From Galeruca laticollis (lineage: Eukaryota > Arthropoda > Insecta > Coleoptera > Chrysomelidae), in contig OY998175.1 in NCBI GenBank assembly GCA_963921935.1, forward strand, positions 304,567,484-304,631,483: a stretch of DNA of 64,000 nucleotides, written 5' to 3'. The position numbers and the translations under genes were made by a program. The notes below the pieces were generated by a model. The model did not search any database. It was not told where the DNA came from and saw nothing but the letters and a program-made list of their open reading frames with translations. Shown here piece by piece: positions 54,911-64,000 of this stretch. Position 1 is the first letter of the stretch; the number at the start of each line of letters is the position of its first letter.

Positions 54911-57292
54911 GTCAAGCTGGCCCCCCCCCCCGGTTAGATTTTTGTTACCAAAATGCTAACACACATAAAGGGCACCTAGCACAACCTAGCACAAAATTTT
55001 TTATAGGTAGCACACCAACAGCTCACAATAAAAATGCTTTTGAATTCGGGTGGGGCCAGGTTAACGCTAGCCCCCCCCCCCCCCCCCGGTTGAAATTTTT
55101 TCGCCAAAATAGATAAAGGACACCTAGCACAACCTAGCACACCATTTTTTATAGCTAGCACACCAACAGCTTACATTAAAAATGCTTTGGAATTCGGGTA
55201 GGGCCAGGTTATCGCTAGCCCACTCCGGTTGGAATTTTTTCGCCAAAATGCTAGCACAAAGAAAAGACACCTAGCACAACTCAACACAAAATTTTTAATA
55301 GCTAGTACATCAACAATGCTTTTGAATTCAGGGAGTGGTTACACGAATGAATGAAAATATTGGATGTATTTGTCCCTAAATATAATTTTCCTATAAAAAA
55401 TGGCCCCTAAACAGATGTTGCCAGATTGTGCGTGATATCTATATTTTCCCATCTAGCAGGGTATTTGATTAATTAATAATTAACTATTATTTAAATAATA
55501 ATTATCTATTTATTTAAAAATAATTTTGTTAAAATAATAGTAATTTTAATAAAACAAAATAATTAGATTCAACCATTTAGTCACGGAATCAGAAACAATC
55601 CGTGCACGAAGTTGCAAATTACGTCACACTATAAAAAAGGCATTGACAAACGTTTGCGTACAGACATGTTGGATAAATAAATGTCCAAAAAAGCGAAGCC
55701 GTGTTGGATATGTACTTTGTACAAAGTTGTGCAATCTGGGAAGGGGCGGCTGAGATCCCTAAAAATGTTCCAATATATCGAGAATACATGTTTTAGACTG
55801 ATCATGGTTCACTGTAGTCCTTATTTAAAAGAAACGCTCAAACTTTATATTTAAATTTGCTAGAATATTTATTGCCGAAGTTGATGTAATGTGATGATAA
55901 CATAAATTTTGCATTTCACTATCAGACTCTTTTTAAATTCCCAAGTTAACTTAACTTTAATTCTTATAGCCGGTTAATCAGAGCTTCGAATATTTCTGTG
56001 GCATATCATAAGACACCAACACTACTATGTATTTTTCAGTTTTTAGTATGTAACTGGCAATGTATGTTTGTTCGGTTGCAATCTTGCAACTCAGTTTTGA
56101 AGCAGATATCTTCAACCGATTGATTCGAAATTCTGTATATACGTCTAGTTTGCACGCCAATCCATGATTAGGTATGTGACGTCATTGTAAATTCAACATG
56201 GCGGATCACCAAAGTTGGCGGACTAAAGAAAGTGGACTAATTTTTTTGCTTTCTTACTTCTTATTCTTATTTTTCAAAAAACTAGGTATAATCCATTTGA
56301 AGTTCTCATCGGACTTTTTAAAAGGGTCGTTAAACCAAGTCTATCGTTAAAATTTGAATAATTTTTATAATGCCGTTTTTATGGGTCTTAACAGTAAATA
56401 AAATTCTTGTAGGTACATCCAAACTGGCCGAATCAGATGTTTGGGTTAAGAAAGGGTTTCCCCGAAGCGCTGATGGTTGTAATAATATGTATTCTTTCTA
56501 ATGATATTACAAGTAACATGGACTATATAAGTAAAACTAATGATCTAACTATTTTCATGAGTGTAATTCGATAGAATATTTCTCGATTAGACGACATAAA
56601 ACTGTATTAATGCGAAATTTATATTATTTAAACAACATTACATGGTATTTAATTACCCTTTTTGGTTCATTTTCAATCACTTATTCTTGGATTAAACTTG
56701 AACAATCGTTTTCAAACCGTGACATTTTTATTATATTTTAAATTAAAATTATGATAATAACAACAATTGATACTTAGACGTTACTTAGATACGGATTTAA
56801 AAGGGAAATTATCGGCACTGCCGGAGAGTTATCTTCGAAAAGATCCTGCTTCATTTGGAATTTTTACCATATGAGTGGAATATTCCGAAAATCTTTCGTA
56901 GCTACAGTAAGAAACAATTAAACCAGCCGTTTTACATATATATTCAACCTATTCATTTATCCATTTATTTATTCATCGAGTAAGTATAGCGTTATTTCAC
57001 TGACCTCCGTCACACTCCCCAGAATTAAAAGTGTAGTTGCTGTGCTAGCTATAAAGAATGGTGTGCTAGGTTGTGCTAGGTGTCCTTTATCTGTGCTAGC
57101 ATTTTTGCAAAAAAATCCAACCGGGGAGGGGGGCTAGCGTTAACCTGGCTCCACCTGAATTGAAAAGCATTTTTATTGTAAGCTGTTGGTGTGCTAGCTA
57201 TAAAAATTGTTGTGCTAGGTTGTGCTAGGTGCCCTTTATGTGTGCTAGCATTTTGGTAGAAAAAATCTAACCGGGGGGGGGAGCAGCTTGAC
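54911..57292. mobile_element. Element with terminal inverted repeats made of tandem units
   Basis: Left end (54911-55345): GTCAAGCTGG, a C14 run, CGGTTAGATTTTTG, CAAAATGCTA, AAAGGGCACCTAGCACAACC, repeated about three times with a period near 145 bp. The right end (57040-57292) carries the same units inverted (GGTTGTGCTAGGTG, GTGCTAGCATTTTGG, AACCGGGGGGGG, CAGCTTGAC). The middle 1.7 kb (55346-57039) has no recognisable gene. No clear target-site duplication. It resembles foldback-type DNA transposons with modular TIRs. Confidence 0.72.
55346..57039. other. Interior of the tandem-TIR element, no gene seen
   Basis: AT-rich, no reading frame longer than about 60 codons and none resembling a known protein. 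It contains GTGACGTCATTG at 56175 and AACATGGCGGA at 56197, which by themselves mean little. Confidence 0.45.
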
Positions 57293-57429
57293 GGACCTGA
57301 AAAAAGTATTGGTTTACCCCAAAAAAAGTTGGAATTTTGAATTTTTTTTTGAGTTATTCTTACGTTTTCCATCAACAACGACCCAAAAAAACCGGTTTTC
57401 AGGAAAAAAATCCAGTGTGTATGTCGTCG

Positions 57430-58200
57430 TCGTTGTCGTCGGCCACTTTTCGTTACATGTCTTGTTAGCACGATACATCCTCCGGAGTGCAACAAGTCAC
57501 CAATTATATGATTGAATATTGTTGAGGACATGTCACTGATGAAACCTATTGATTTTCAGCTCACCGGAGCCAGTACAACGAGTGGTATGGTACTGGAAGT
57601 ACGACATTTTAGTCATTTTTTAATAAATTTTAGTTTGTTAGCACGATACAGCCTTCGGAGTTCAACAAGTCACCAATTTTTTGATGAACCCTATTGATTT
57701 TCAGCTCACCAGAGCCAATACAACAAGTACTACAGTACTTTAAGTACGATATTTTTGTCATTTTTGGAGAAATTTCAGTTTGTTAGCACGATACAGCCTC
57801 CGGAGTATATACAAGTGACCAATTTTATGATTGAATATTGTTCAAGGTGTCTCACAGATGTACCCTATCGATTTAAAGCTGACTAGAGCGAGTAAAGCGG
57901 ATCCCATAAATCCAGATATATTACATTTTTGGTTATTATTGGAGAATTTTCAGCTTGTTAGCACGATACAGCCTCCAGAGGGTATACGATTGATCAATTT
58001 TATGATTGAATATTGTTCAAGGTGTCTCACAGATGTACCCTATTGATTTTCAGTTGACTGGAGCGAGTACAGCGGGTCCTATAAATCCAGATATACTGAA
58101 TTTTTGGTTATTATTGGAGAAATTTCGGTTTGTTAGCACGATACATTCCTCGAAGTGTATACATGGGACAATTTTATGATAGAATATTATTCAGGGCCAC
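57430..58200. repeat. Tandem array, about 175-bp unit, five copies
   Basis: TTAGCACGATACA(G/T)CCTC recurs at 57464, 57638, 57783, 57958 and 58133 (spacings 174, 145, 175, 175). Between the anchors each unit holds CAATTTTATGATTGAATATT, GT(C/A)ACTGAT/CTCACAGATG and CCTATTGATTTTCAGCT words. Units are 75-90 percent alike; the second lacks about 30 bp. Non-coding. Confidence 0.85.
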
Positions 58201-58650
58201 AGATGCGGAAAAGTTAGTTTTGATCTTTAAAACCGTTTATTTTCAGTCTATTTGTGAACTTTTTTTGTTTAAAGAAAGGTTTGTTGTAACATAATTGTTT
58301 TGCCTCTGATATTATTAATAATAAATTGTCTAAACTTCAAGATCACGATAGAAAAAATCAAAAAGTGGTGGCTTAAAACGATAGACATTGTTTGTGTATC
58401 CCATAGAATATCAGAAACTATAGGGAAGAGTATTTCTTTGGTAAACGAATTTATTTCGTCAACAAAGATAATATTTGTTTTTATCTTTGTTGACATCAGT
58501 TACTGCCGTATTGTTCAATTTGATGGAGTAAAAACGGTTATAAATGCTATGGAAATACGACTCGTGTTCAATCTGGGAGTTTTCTCTGCTCAACACTTTA
58601 GTGGATCATATTTTGGAATAATTTTGTAATAATTTGTAAGTAAGAAAGTA
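58201..58650. other. No gene seen
   Basis: A weak open frame (58300-58629) shows no family resemblance. Direct repeat-like AACAAAGATAATATTTGTTT/ATCTTTGTTGAC at 58461-58490 forms a short hairpin. Confidence 0.4.
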
Positions 58651-59283
58651 ATGGGAACATATTTTTCTGCATACGTTGTTTATACAATTGCAGCTTTACA
58701 AGGAGAATCTTTTAAAATCAATAAATACAAAAATTTGGAGAACATTTACATTTTTATTCCTGTAGCAATTGAAACCTCTGGTGTTTTTGGTCATGAAGCT
58801 TTGAAATTCATTGAAGAAATCGGTAAGAAAATATCAGTAGAAACCAATGATTCAAGAGCAACTTTGTTCTTTATACAACAAATAAGTATTGCAATTCAAA
58901 GAGGAAACGCTTCATCTTTTCTCGGTACGTTTCTCCGTTCTAAGCCTCTAGAAGAACTTTTTATGAAACCTAATCATAAGAAACGTAATTCTTCTACCAC
59001 TTTCAAACTTTCTCACATTACAGACCCTAAAACATGTGATCTTTCCTTTTTCCGAAATTCTTATTTAACATCTGCATTCTCTTCTTCAGAATGTGTGCCT
59101 TCTGATAATACATGCGTTGACAATTTAATAAATTATGCCCCCAACAAGCTTTTGGGCCTCAGTGTACTAAAAAATACAGATAACCACCAGCCAGATGATG
59201 TCCCATTCATAGGAATACTGAAGAAGATGACTATGCTAGAGAATGATGCGATTCCTATACGCAATAAATTATGTTTGACCTAA
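58651..59283 (+). pseudogene. LINE-derived C-terminal tail fused to unknown open frame
   Basis: 211 codons open. Residues about 37-100 (FIPVAIETSGVFGHEALKFI then GKKISVETNDSRATLFFIQQ and ISIAIQRGNASSFLGTF) match the tail that ends many invertebrate LINE-type RT proteins: V-E-T-[SA]-G...G-x-x-[IL]...T-x-[ED]-x-x-[SA]-T...Q-R-x-S-[IL]-x-[IV]-Q-R-G-N. The remainder from about residue 105 (RSKPLEELFMKPNHKKRNSS onward, Ser/Asn-rich) is not LINE-like and may be the start of the deubiquitinase retrocopy that follows. I do not know whether the fused frame was ever used. Confidence 0.5.
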
Positions 59284-59315
59284 ACAAAATATGAAACTGG
59301 TTTACCCAAATAGAG

Positions 59316-60985
59316 TTGGAGACATCAAATAAAAAGGTAAACTACCAAATGGAAGTTTTTTATACTAACAGTGTGGCATACTCTAACAATACTAATATAG
59401 ACAATTTGTATGATGAAGATTATAACGGAAATCATAGATCAGTAGCCGATTTGAGTAAAAATTTTATTAACAAACTCTCCAGAACACCAAAAAATGGTAC
59501 TAACCTCGCCAATGAGATAACTGAGGTTAGATTCAAAATATCTGATGTGACCAATAGAGTGAAACCAATAAGTACAAAATCTATATCAACCAGAGTTAAA
59601 AAATCTAGTAATAATTTGTCGGTGACCAAAAAAAATGTCATTGCCTCCAACAACTGTCAAAATAACCGCGATGTTTTGCAGTCAAATTTAAAATTGGAAG
59701 AGAATGAAGACGTAGAAAAAAATAATGGTTCAGAAGTCGATAGGGTCGTAGTAACTGAGGAATCAATAAATATCAATTCCCTTTCTAAAAATAATCCTAG
59801 ATTTAACAACTTCCCTTCATACATTTCCTTTTCGATTGAAGATTTTCACGCCGATCAAGTGAGGAAGACAATAATAGAATCCGATATTACTCGTACAATG
59901 ATAGTAGTTGCGAAAGAGTTCTTAACAATATCTCCACAATCAGATCCATAAAGGGTATTCCCCAAGAATCTTTGGGTCTCAAAGGCCTCAAAAATATTGG
60001 TAACACATGTTTCATGAATAGTATTATCCAATGTCTATCAAATACAATGTGGCTATTAGAATATTTAAAGAAAGACTTATACATAAGAGATAGTAACATA
60101 AACATATCTAGCATGAAAGGAACACTAATTAAAGCATTTGCGGAAGTTATTCAAGAGCTTTGATGTGAAGACGGTTCAGACATAGTGGTTAATACAGTAT
60201 CATTGAAAAGTCAGATTCGGCGATTTACTTCAAGGTTCATGGGATACACTCAACATGATGCACAGGAGTTTCGTCGTTACCTATTAGCAGGACTTCACGT
60301 ACATGTCAACAAGGTATATGAAAAACCAAAGCCCATATTAACAGAAATCGATGACAGACTTAGTGATATCGAGAAAGCACAAGAATCTTGGTTGAGATAT
60401 CCGAGAATGGACAAGTCCAAGATTGTGGATAACTTTGTCGGTCAATTAAAATTAACAATCAAGCGCACACATTGTGGTCCCTTTTGTGAATTATCCCTTT
60501 CGATACCACAAAGAACAGGTCAATTACGACCTTCACAATGTTTAGACTCGTTTACAAGAGGAGAAACACTCGAAGGTGATGAGAAAACAAGTGGTTCGAA
60601 ATGTAAGGAACGAAGACGATGCACTAAATCATTTTCAATTCATAAATTTCCGAAAATATTGGTTATTCACATGAAGCGCTTTTCGAAAACCGAAAGATTT
60701 AGTGGAAAACTTGATGTTGTAATAGATTTTCCAATAGAAGGGCTTGATATGAGCCATTACGCGGCTGATAATTTGGCACCTTGTATATACAACCTATACC
60801 TATATCAAATCACTGTGGAACCACTTATAATGGTCATTACACAGCATTTTGCCGACATCCCTACACGGGACAGTGGCACGAATATAACGATTCAAGAGTG
60901 CTATTAATATCGTGGAAATCTTTAGTCAGTGGAGAAGCCATATGTTCTCTTCTATGAACAAGATGACACAAAATCCCACCTTTAA
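59316..60985 (+). pseudogene. Processed pseudogene of a USP2/USP21-like deubiquitinase
   Basis: Intronless copy of a ubiquitin-specific protease, opposite in strand to the CD36 gene in whose intron it lies. N-terminal Ser/Asn/Lys-rich part 59316-59951; catalytic domain from 59960: LKGLKNIGNTCFMNSIIQCL with the catalytic Cys, SRFMGYTQHDAQEFRRYLL (QQD-box), NFVGQLKLTIKRTHCG, CKERRRCTKSFSIHKFPKIL, VIHMKRFSKTERFSGKLDVV. The His box (NHCGTTYNGHYTAFCRHPYT, from 60808) and NDSRV are in a shifted frame. Damage: stop at 59951, TGA for Trp at 60161, frameshift near 60800, about 7 residues deleted after THCG, and one Cys lost from each zinc-binding C-x2-C pair. The parental gene is not in the window. 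Confidence 0.9.
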
Positions 60986-61350
60986 GTTTAATATTTTTTT
61001 TATTAGTTTTTAAATTCTATATTTTCATTGTTAACCACTGTTTTATTTGGTTTTTTCTGCAAAATTTATTTATATATGCATATATACATTGCATCCTTTT
61101 AAATATATTTTTAATGTTTCGTAAAAAAAAGCAATAAATGTTTCATTATATTGTTTTTTATTGCGTTCAGTGTTTGACACTTGTTTTTAAAAATGCAGCA
61201 ATAAACTTTTATATCCTTTTAATGCGTTCAGATCATTAGTAGTAAATCATTGATAGATAGAATCAAATGGAAAATATTGACGGTTTTCTAACGATAGATC
61301 ACATTTTCCAGCACATTATTCATTCTATTGATATTCACTTATTCACTTAC
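60986..61350. other. 3' UTR-like sequence of the retrocopy
   Basis: AT-rich, with AGCAATAAATGTTTC at 61131 (a polyadenylation-like AATAAA on the plus strand) preceded by a run of eight A. No clear poly(A) tail or target duplication found. Confidence 0.4.
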
Positions 61351-61553
61351 CGGTTCGATAATAATATAAAATTCATGTAGGGTCTTATCAGGCTTCATCC
61401 CCTCCATTGAGTTCGTATAATAAGGATCAGCTCCATAAAAATGTGGAAACGATAAAAAGCTCGGGGAATTATCTCTACACGTTGAGACGTTAAATACTCC
61501 CGACGGTATACATTCACCCGTACAAAAACACTGGTTCTCCGGACGGTTCGTAC
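61351..61553 (-). CDS. CD36/scavenger receptor class B family, ectodomain exon
   Basis: 203-bp minus-strand exon between acceptor TTTCTTTTAG (61563-61554) and donor GTAAGTG (61350-61344). After a split codon (GT) it reads TNRPENQCFCTGECIPSGVF, NVSTCRDNSPSFLSFPHFYG, ADPYYTNSMEGMKPDKTLHE, FYIIIEP. The C-F-C...C-x-P-S-G-x-x-[ND]-x-S-x-C...P-x-[FY]-x-S-x-P-H-F-Y-x-x-[DA] run is the disulfide-rich signature of the CD36 family, with an N-glycosylation site NVS. It ends exactly before the S-G-I-V part supplied by exon 54700-54773. Upstream exons lie beyond the window or were not recognised before 64000. Confidence 0.93.
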
Positions 61554-62083
61554 CTAAAAGAAACAGGGTCAATCGAATTATAGACGTCAAAAGTTATATG
61601 TTGAAAGATGAATTTATACATAAAATAAAATGAAATAGACAGGAATAAAGGAAATTTGTTCGGCTTACACATACGAATTAAATAATATAAAGAGTATTGG
61701 TTGGATAATAGAAATAGATTTTTGGCACCATAAACAACAGCGTTTCAGTGGGTTGCCTAAAAAATGTTTGTCCAGGCTATGAATAATTAAAAATTTGAAA
61801 TTAAACCAGTCGAAAGTGAGAAGCCTACATAATATGTAAACCTTGCTATTGTGTTGTAAAACTACTATTTAATTCAAATAAATACGAGCCAATATAACTG
61901 ACACCATTTATTTATCTGCCAATAAATCAGAAGCTCTGTCAGCTGACTGTTTGTCATTCAATAAACACAAAAGATAAAATAACACAATCATATCAACTCT
62001 TCCCTCTAATTTGTTAGGACTGGAACACTTCACATTTCAGAAGCTGGTCAATATGTCTTCGCCAAATACTGCCATCGTCCATT
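61554..62083. other. Intronic, no gene seen
   Basis: AT-rich. CATTTATTTATCTGCCAATAAATCA at about 61908-61930 is hairpin-like (part of it) and may be the edge of the Gypsy relic's LTR. Otherwise featureless. Confidence 0.4.
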
Positions 62084-62540
62084 CTAATCTTGCAAATTAA
62101 AGTACTCTCTTTCTCTATAGTGTTCCCATTTATGTTTTGGATTTGTGTTATTCCGTGCTTGAACTCTGTCCCCGACATCAAAGTGCCTTTTTACCTCCTT
62201 TGTAGTAGTTGTTTCTTGATCGATTTTGGGATGCATTAAGCTCAAGTGAGTTCCAATCTTCCTTCCGTACATTAAGTGGTATGCATTTGATCCGGTGGTA
62301 TTTGGGATTTGTCGCAACTGCATGAGGAGCCTAAAAAGTTTGATGTCTAGCTTTCCTTCCTCCTATCTCATTGCTGTAGGTGACTTTTTCACTGTCTGAA
62401 CGAATCGTTCTGCTTGTCCGTTCGATGACGGATGGTATGGTGGTATAGTTTTGTGTGCTACACCAATTTCATATAAAAACTGTCGAAACGTGCCCGATGT
62501 AAATTGACTTCCATTTTCTGAAACTACCACCCATTAAAAG
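62084..62540 (-). pseudogene. Ty3/Gypsy integrase fragment
   Basis: Minus strand, in several frames: VVSENGSQFTSGTFRQFLYE (second Asp position, here N where D-N-G is usual), GVAHKTIPPYHPSSNGQAER (the H-P-x-S-N-G-x-A-E-R block with the catalytic Glu), FVQTVKKS, then LRQIPNTTGSNAYHLMYGRK and FDVGDRVQARN (GPY-like linker start). It is the central and C-terminal integrase of a Gypsy element; RT and LTRs are not seen. The gag fragment at 31.5 kb may or may not be from the same family. Confidence 0.85.
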
Positions 62541-64000
62541 GGAGCGAGAGCATCAAAATTGAATTCCTGCGAAGCGGGATCTGTTTATATCAACGTGTAG
62601 AGAAAAAAAATGCAGAAAAAAATGATAGGAAAAAAATGTTCCCACTCCACCCCCCTCTCTCCCCCCCTATAGCTATCTTAGAGACTGTTTGAGATATCGA
62701 ATTTCCATATATCAGGTGCACACGTATGACATTTTCTGCTGAAGAAAAAAAATGTGACTCCTCTCCCCCCTTCCCCCTCGGAGGAGTTGTTACCGGGGGA
62801 AAACGTCTCCTTCATTATTGGAGCTAGAGAAAAAATTAAAATTGCATCTGAAAGAGAAAAATCCGACTAGTATATGGGACTCATAAACCGATTTTTTTAT
62901 TTGAAGACTTATACAGGGAAAAATTGAAAAGTATTTTTGCAAAAAAATTTTTTCCGAGTTTTAGGAAACGATTATCCCAGCGTCACAGATCACGTCAAAC
63001 CCTCTTGAAAAACATATAACAAAATTTTCCTGTCCCCCTTTTTGGGGGGTCTAGAGGTCGTCAAAAACCGACTTTTTTCGACATTGGTACTTAGGACTGG
63101 GGGCTTTTTTGCTATAAACGATAGCGAAAAACTATCTCGTACGTTTTGAAGGGAGCAACTCGACACGTGCATAGAACACATAAAACGGGGGATTATTGGG
63201 GGGAAATATACAAGAAAAAATTCGCGAATAAATTTAAAAAAATTTTTTTTGGAAATTTCGGGTTATAAATATGATGGGGCAACTTGTCAGTTCAAGCCCT
63301 TTACGATAGTATATAAGAATACACCCCTGCTCCCCTTTTTTGGGGGGTCCAGCATTCGCTAAATATTAATGCTGGAATCGTGATTTTCGGGGGATCTTCG
63401 GGATTTGGAGTGCCTATAGGCGTCATGGGTTTGAAATATTTTTAGGCCCCCCCAATGACCCCCCCAGCAGTGGACTGAAATTGAACGTGGAAGTTCGAGA
63501 TGATGTTTTTAGGCATATGCGCATTCGGTATATAACTACGGTGGCCGAAAAAAAATTTTAACCTCAAAATTTAGCTCGTCCTGTGGCGCCCTCTTTTTCG
63601 ATAGAATTACCAGAGTATATATATCGATCGATAGAAAAATTTTTTATTTTTTTTGAGTATTTACAGGGTGTTGAAAAAAAATTTTCATAATTTTTGAACA
63701 TTGAATTACAGGGTGTTGAAAAGAATTTTTCGTAATTTTTGAACATTGAATTTTAGGAATTTTTAAGCGAAGTATACTTCTTTTATAAGGGCTACAAAAT
63801 TACTATGTACGTCTCTAAACGCCTTCTACATTTTTAATATCTAGCATTGTTTTGATATCTTGCAAAAAAAAATGTATTTGTCCGTTATATTCAATGTAGT
63901 TAGGGGGGCAAGCTTCACCCATAGGGGGGCATATTTTTCCTGTGAGTTACCCATGATGGACTATCATAACCCACCATCAGGTACACGGCCAAAAATTTTT
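62541..64000. repeat. Low-complexity repetitive region with short tandem duplication
   Basis: No gene. Homopolymer-rich DNA with recurring blocks of the form CCCCTTTTTTGGGGGGTC followed by C/TAG (63033, 63331) that are self-complementary. A 45-bp unit (ACAGGGTGTTGAAAA...CATTGAATT) is duplicated at 63663-63707 and 63708-63752. It looks like decayed satellite or a long non-coding repeat; I cannot name it. Confidence 0.45.

Noticed and set aside
57076..57531. 151-codon minus-strand frame with repeated proline/serine words
   Set aside because: Product of the tandem TIR units with homopolymers, present inverted at 54911-55345, hence not a gene.
58300..58629. 109-codon plus-strand frame
   Set aside because: No motif or family resemblance; the sequence contains a hairpin that explains part of the openness.
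61554..64000. Further upstream CD36 exons
   Set aside because: No segment with CD36 motifs and splice sites seen; the only coding text is a Gypsy integrase.

Overview
This is a AT-rich, gene-poor eukaryotic window, almost certainly from an insect (a beetle is my best guess, not demonstrable here). The reasons are the mix of transposable elements (Penelope-like, RTE, I- and R1-type LINEs, Tc1/mariner, hAT, pogo, Ty3/Gypsy, Crypton-like), a short CCTAA run of the arthropod telomere type at a LINE end, GT-AG introns, and one host gene of an animal family. There are no bacterial features. An exact 200-base N gap lies at 7854-8053.

The only convincing host gene is a CD36/scavenger-receptor-B family gene on the minus strand. 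Its last three coding exons lie at 61351-61553, 54700-54773 and 35226-35499. Reading phases match across both junctions and together they give the family's C-terminal ectodomain, last membrane helix and cytosolic tail. Its introns (about 6.6 kb and 19.2 kb) are full of mobile DNA, so roughly the right-hand 29 kb of the window is gene body; earlier exons lie beyond the right edge.

Left part (1-35 kb): a small GC-rich palindrome and two inverted fragments of a Crypton-like tyrosine recombinase (0.1-1.5 kb); a Penelope-like element (PLE) cluster (1.5-4.8 kb); LINE and PLE debris around the N gap (6.3-10.3 kb); a 201-bp inverted repeat (10.7-11.2 kb); a broken Tc1/mariner transposase (11.6-12.8 kb); an almost full-length decayed RTE LINE (14.6-17.9 kb); LINE tails, a tRNA-Ile relic and a mariner-like element with long inverted repeats (21-25.2 kb); a second PLE (26.8-29.6 kb); a tandem hammerhead-like repeat (30.6-31.4 kb); a Gypsy gag-protease fragment (31.5-33.1 kb); and an R1/I-type LINE end (33.5-34.4 kb).

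Right part (35-64 kb): a Tc1 element split by a hAT insertion (35.7-39.8 kb, both with target-site duplications); a well-preserved pogo element with a PHD finger and a 5' UTR intron (39.9-42.7 kb); an I-type LINE (43.8-46.6 kb); a different PLE (47.6-49.7 kb); several inverted repeats next to TA microsatellites (49.9-51.4 kb); a mariner MITE; a 1.3-kb foldback element carrying a PLE end in its loop (53.2-54.5 kb); an element whose terminal inverted repeats are tandem arrays (54.9-57.3 kb); a 175-bp tandem array; a retrocopy of a USP2-like deubiquitinase (59.3-61.0 kb); and a Gypsy integrase relic (62 kb).

The most notable signal is a set of hammerhead ribozymes. The PLE family at 1.5-4.8 and 26.8-29.6 kb carries a minimal type-I hammerhead in every terminal repeat (at least seven copies or remnants, three or four with an intact core), and a second, unrelated hammerhead-like motif sits in a tandem 153-bp repeat at 30.75-31.06 kb. 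PLEs are already known to carry hammerheads; the arrangement and the second, retrozyme-like array are what deserve checking.
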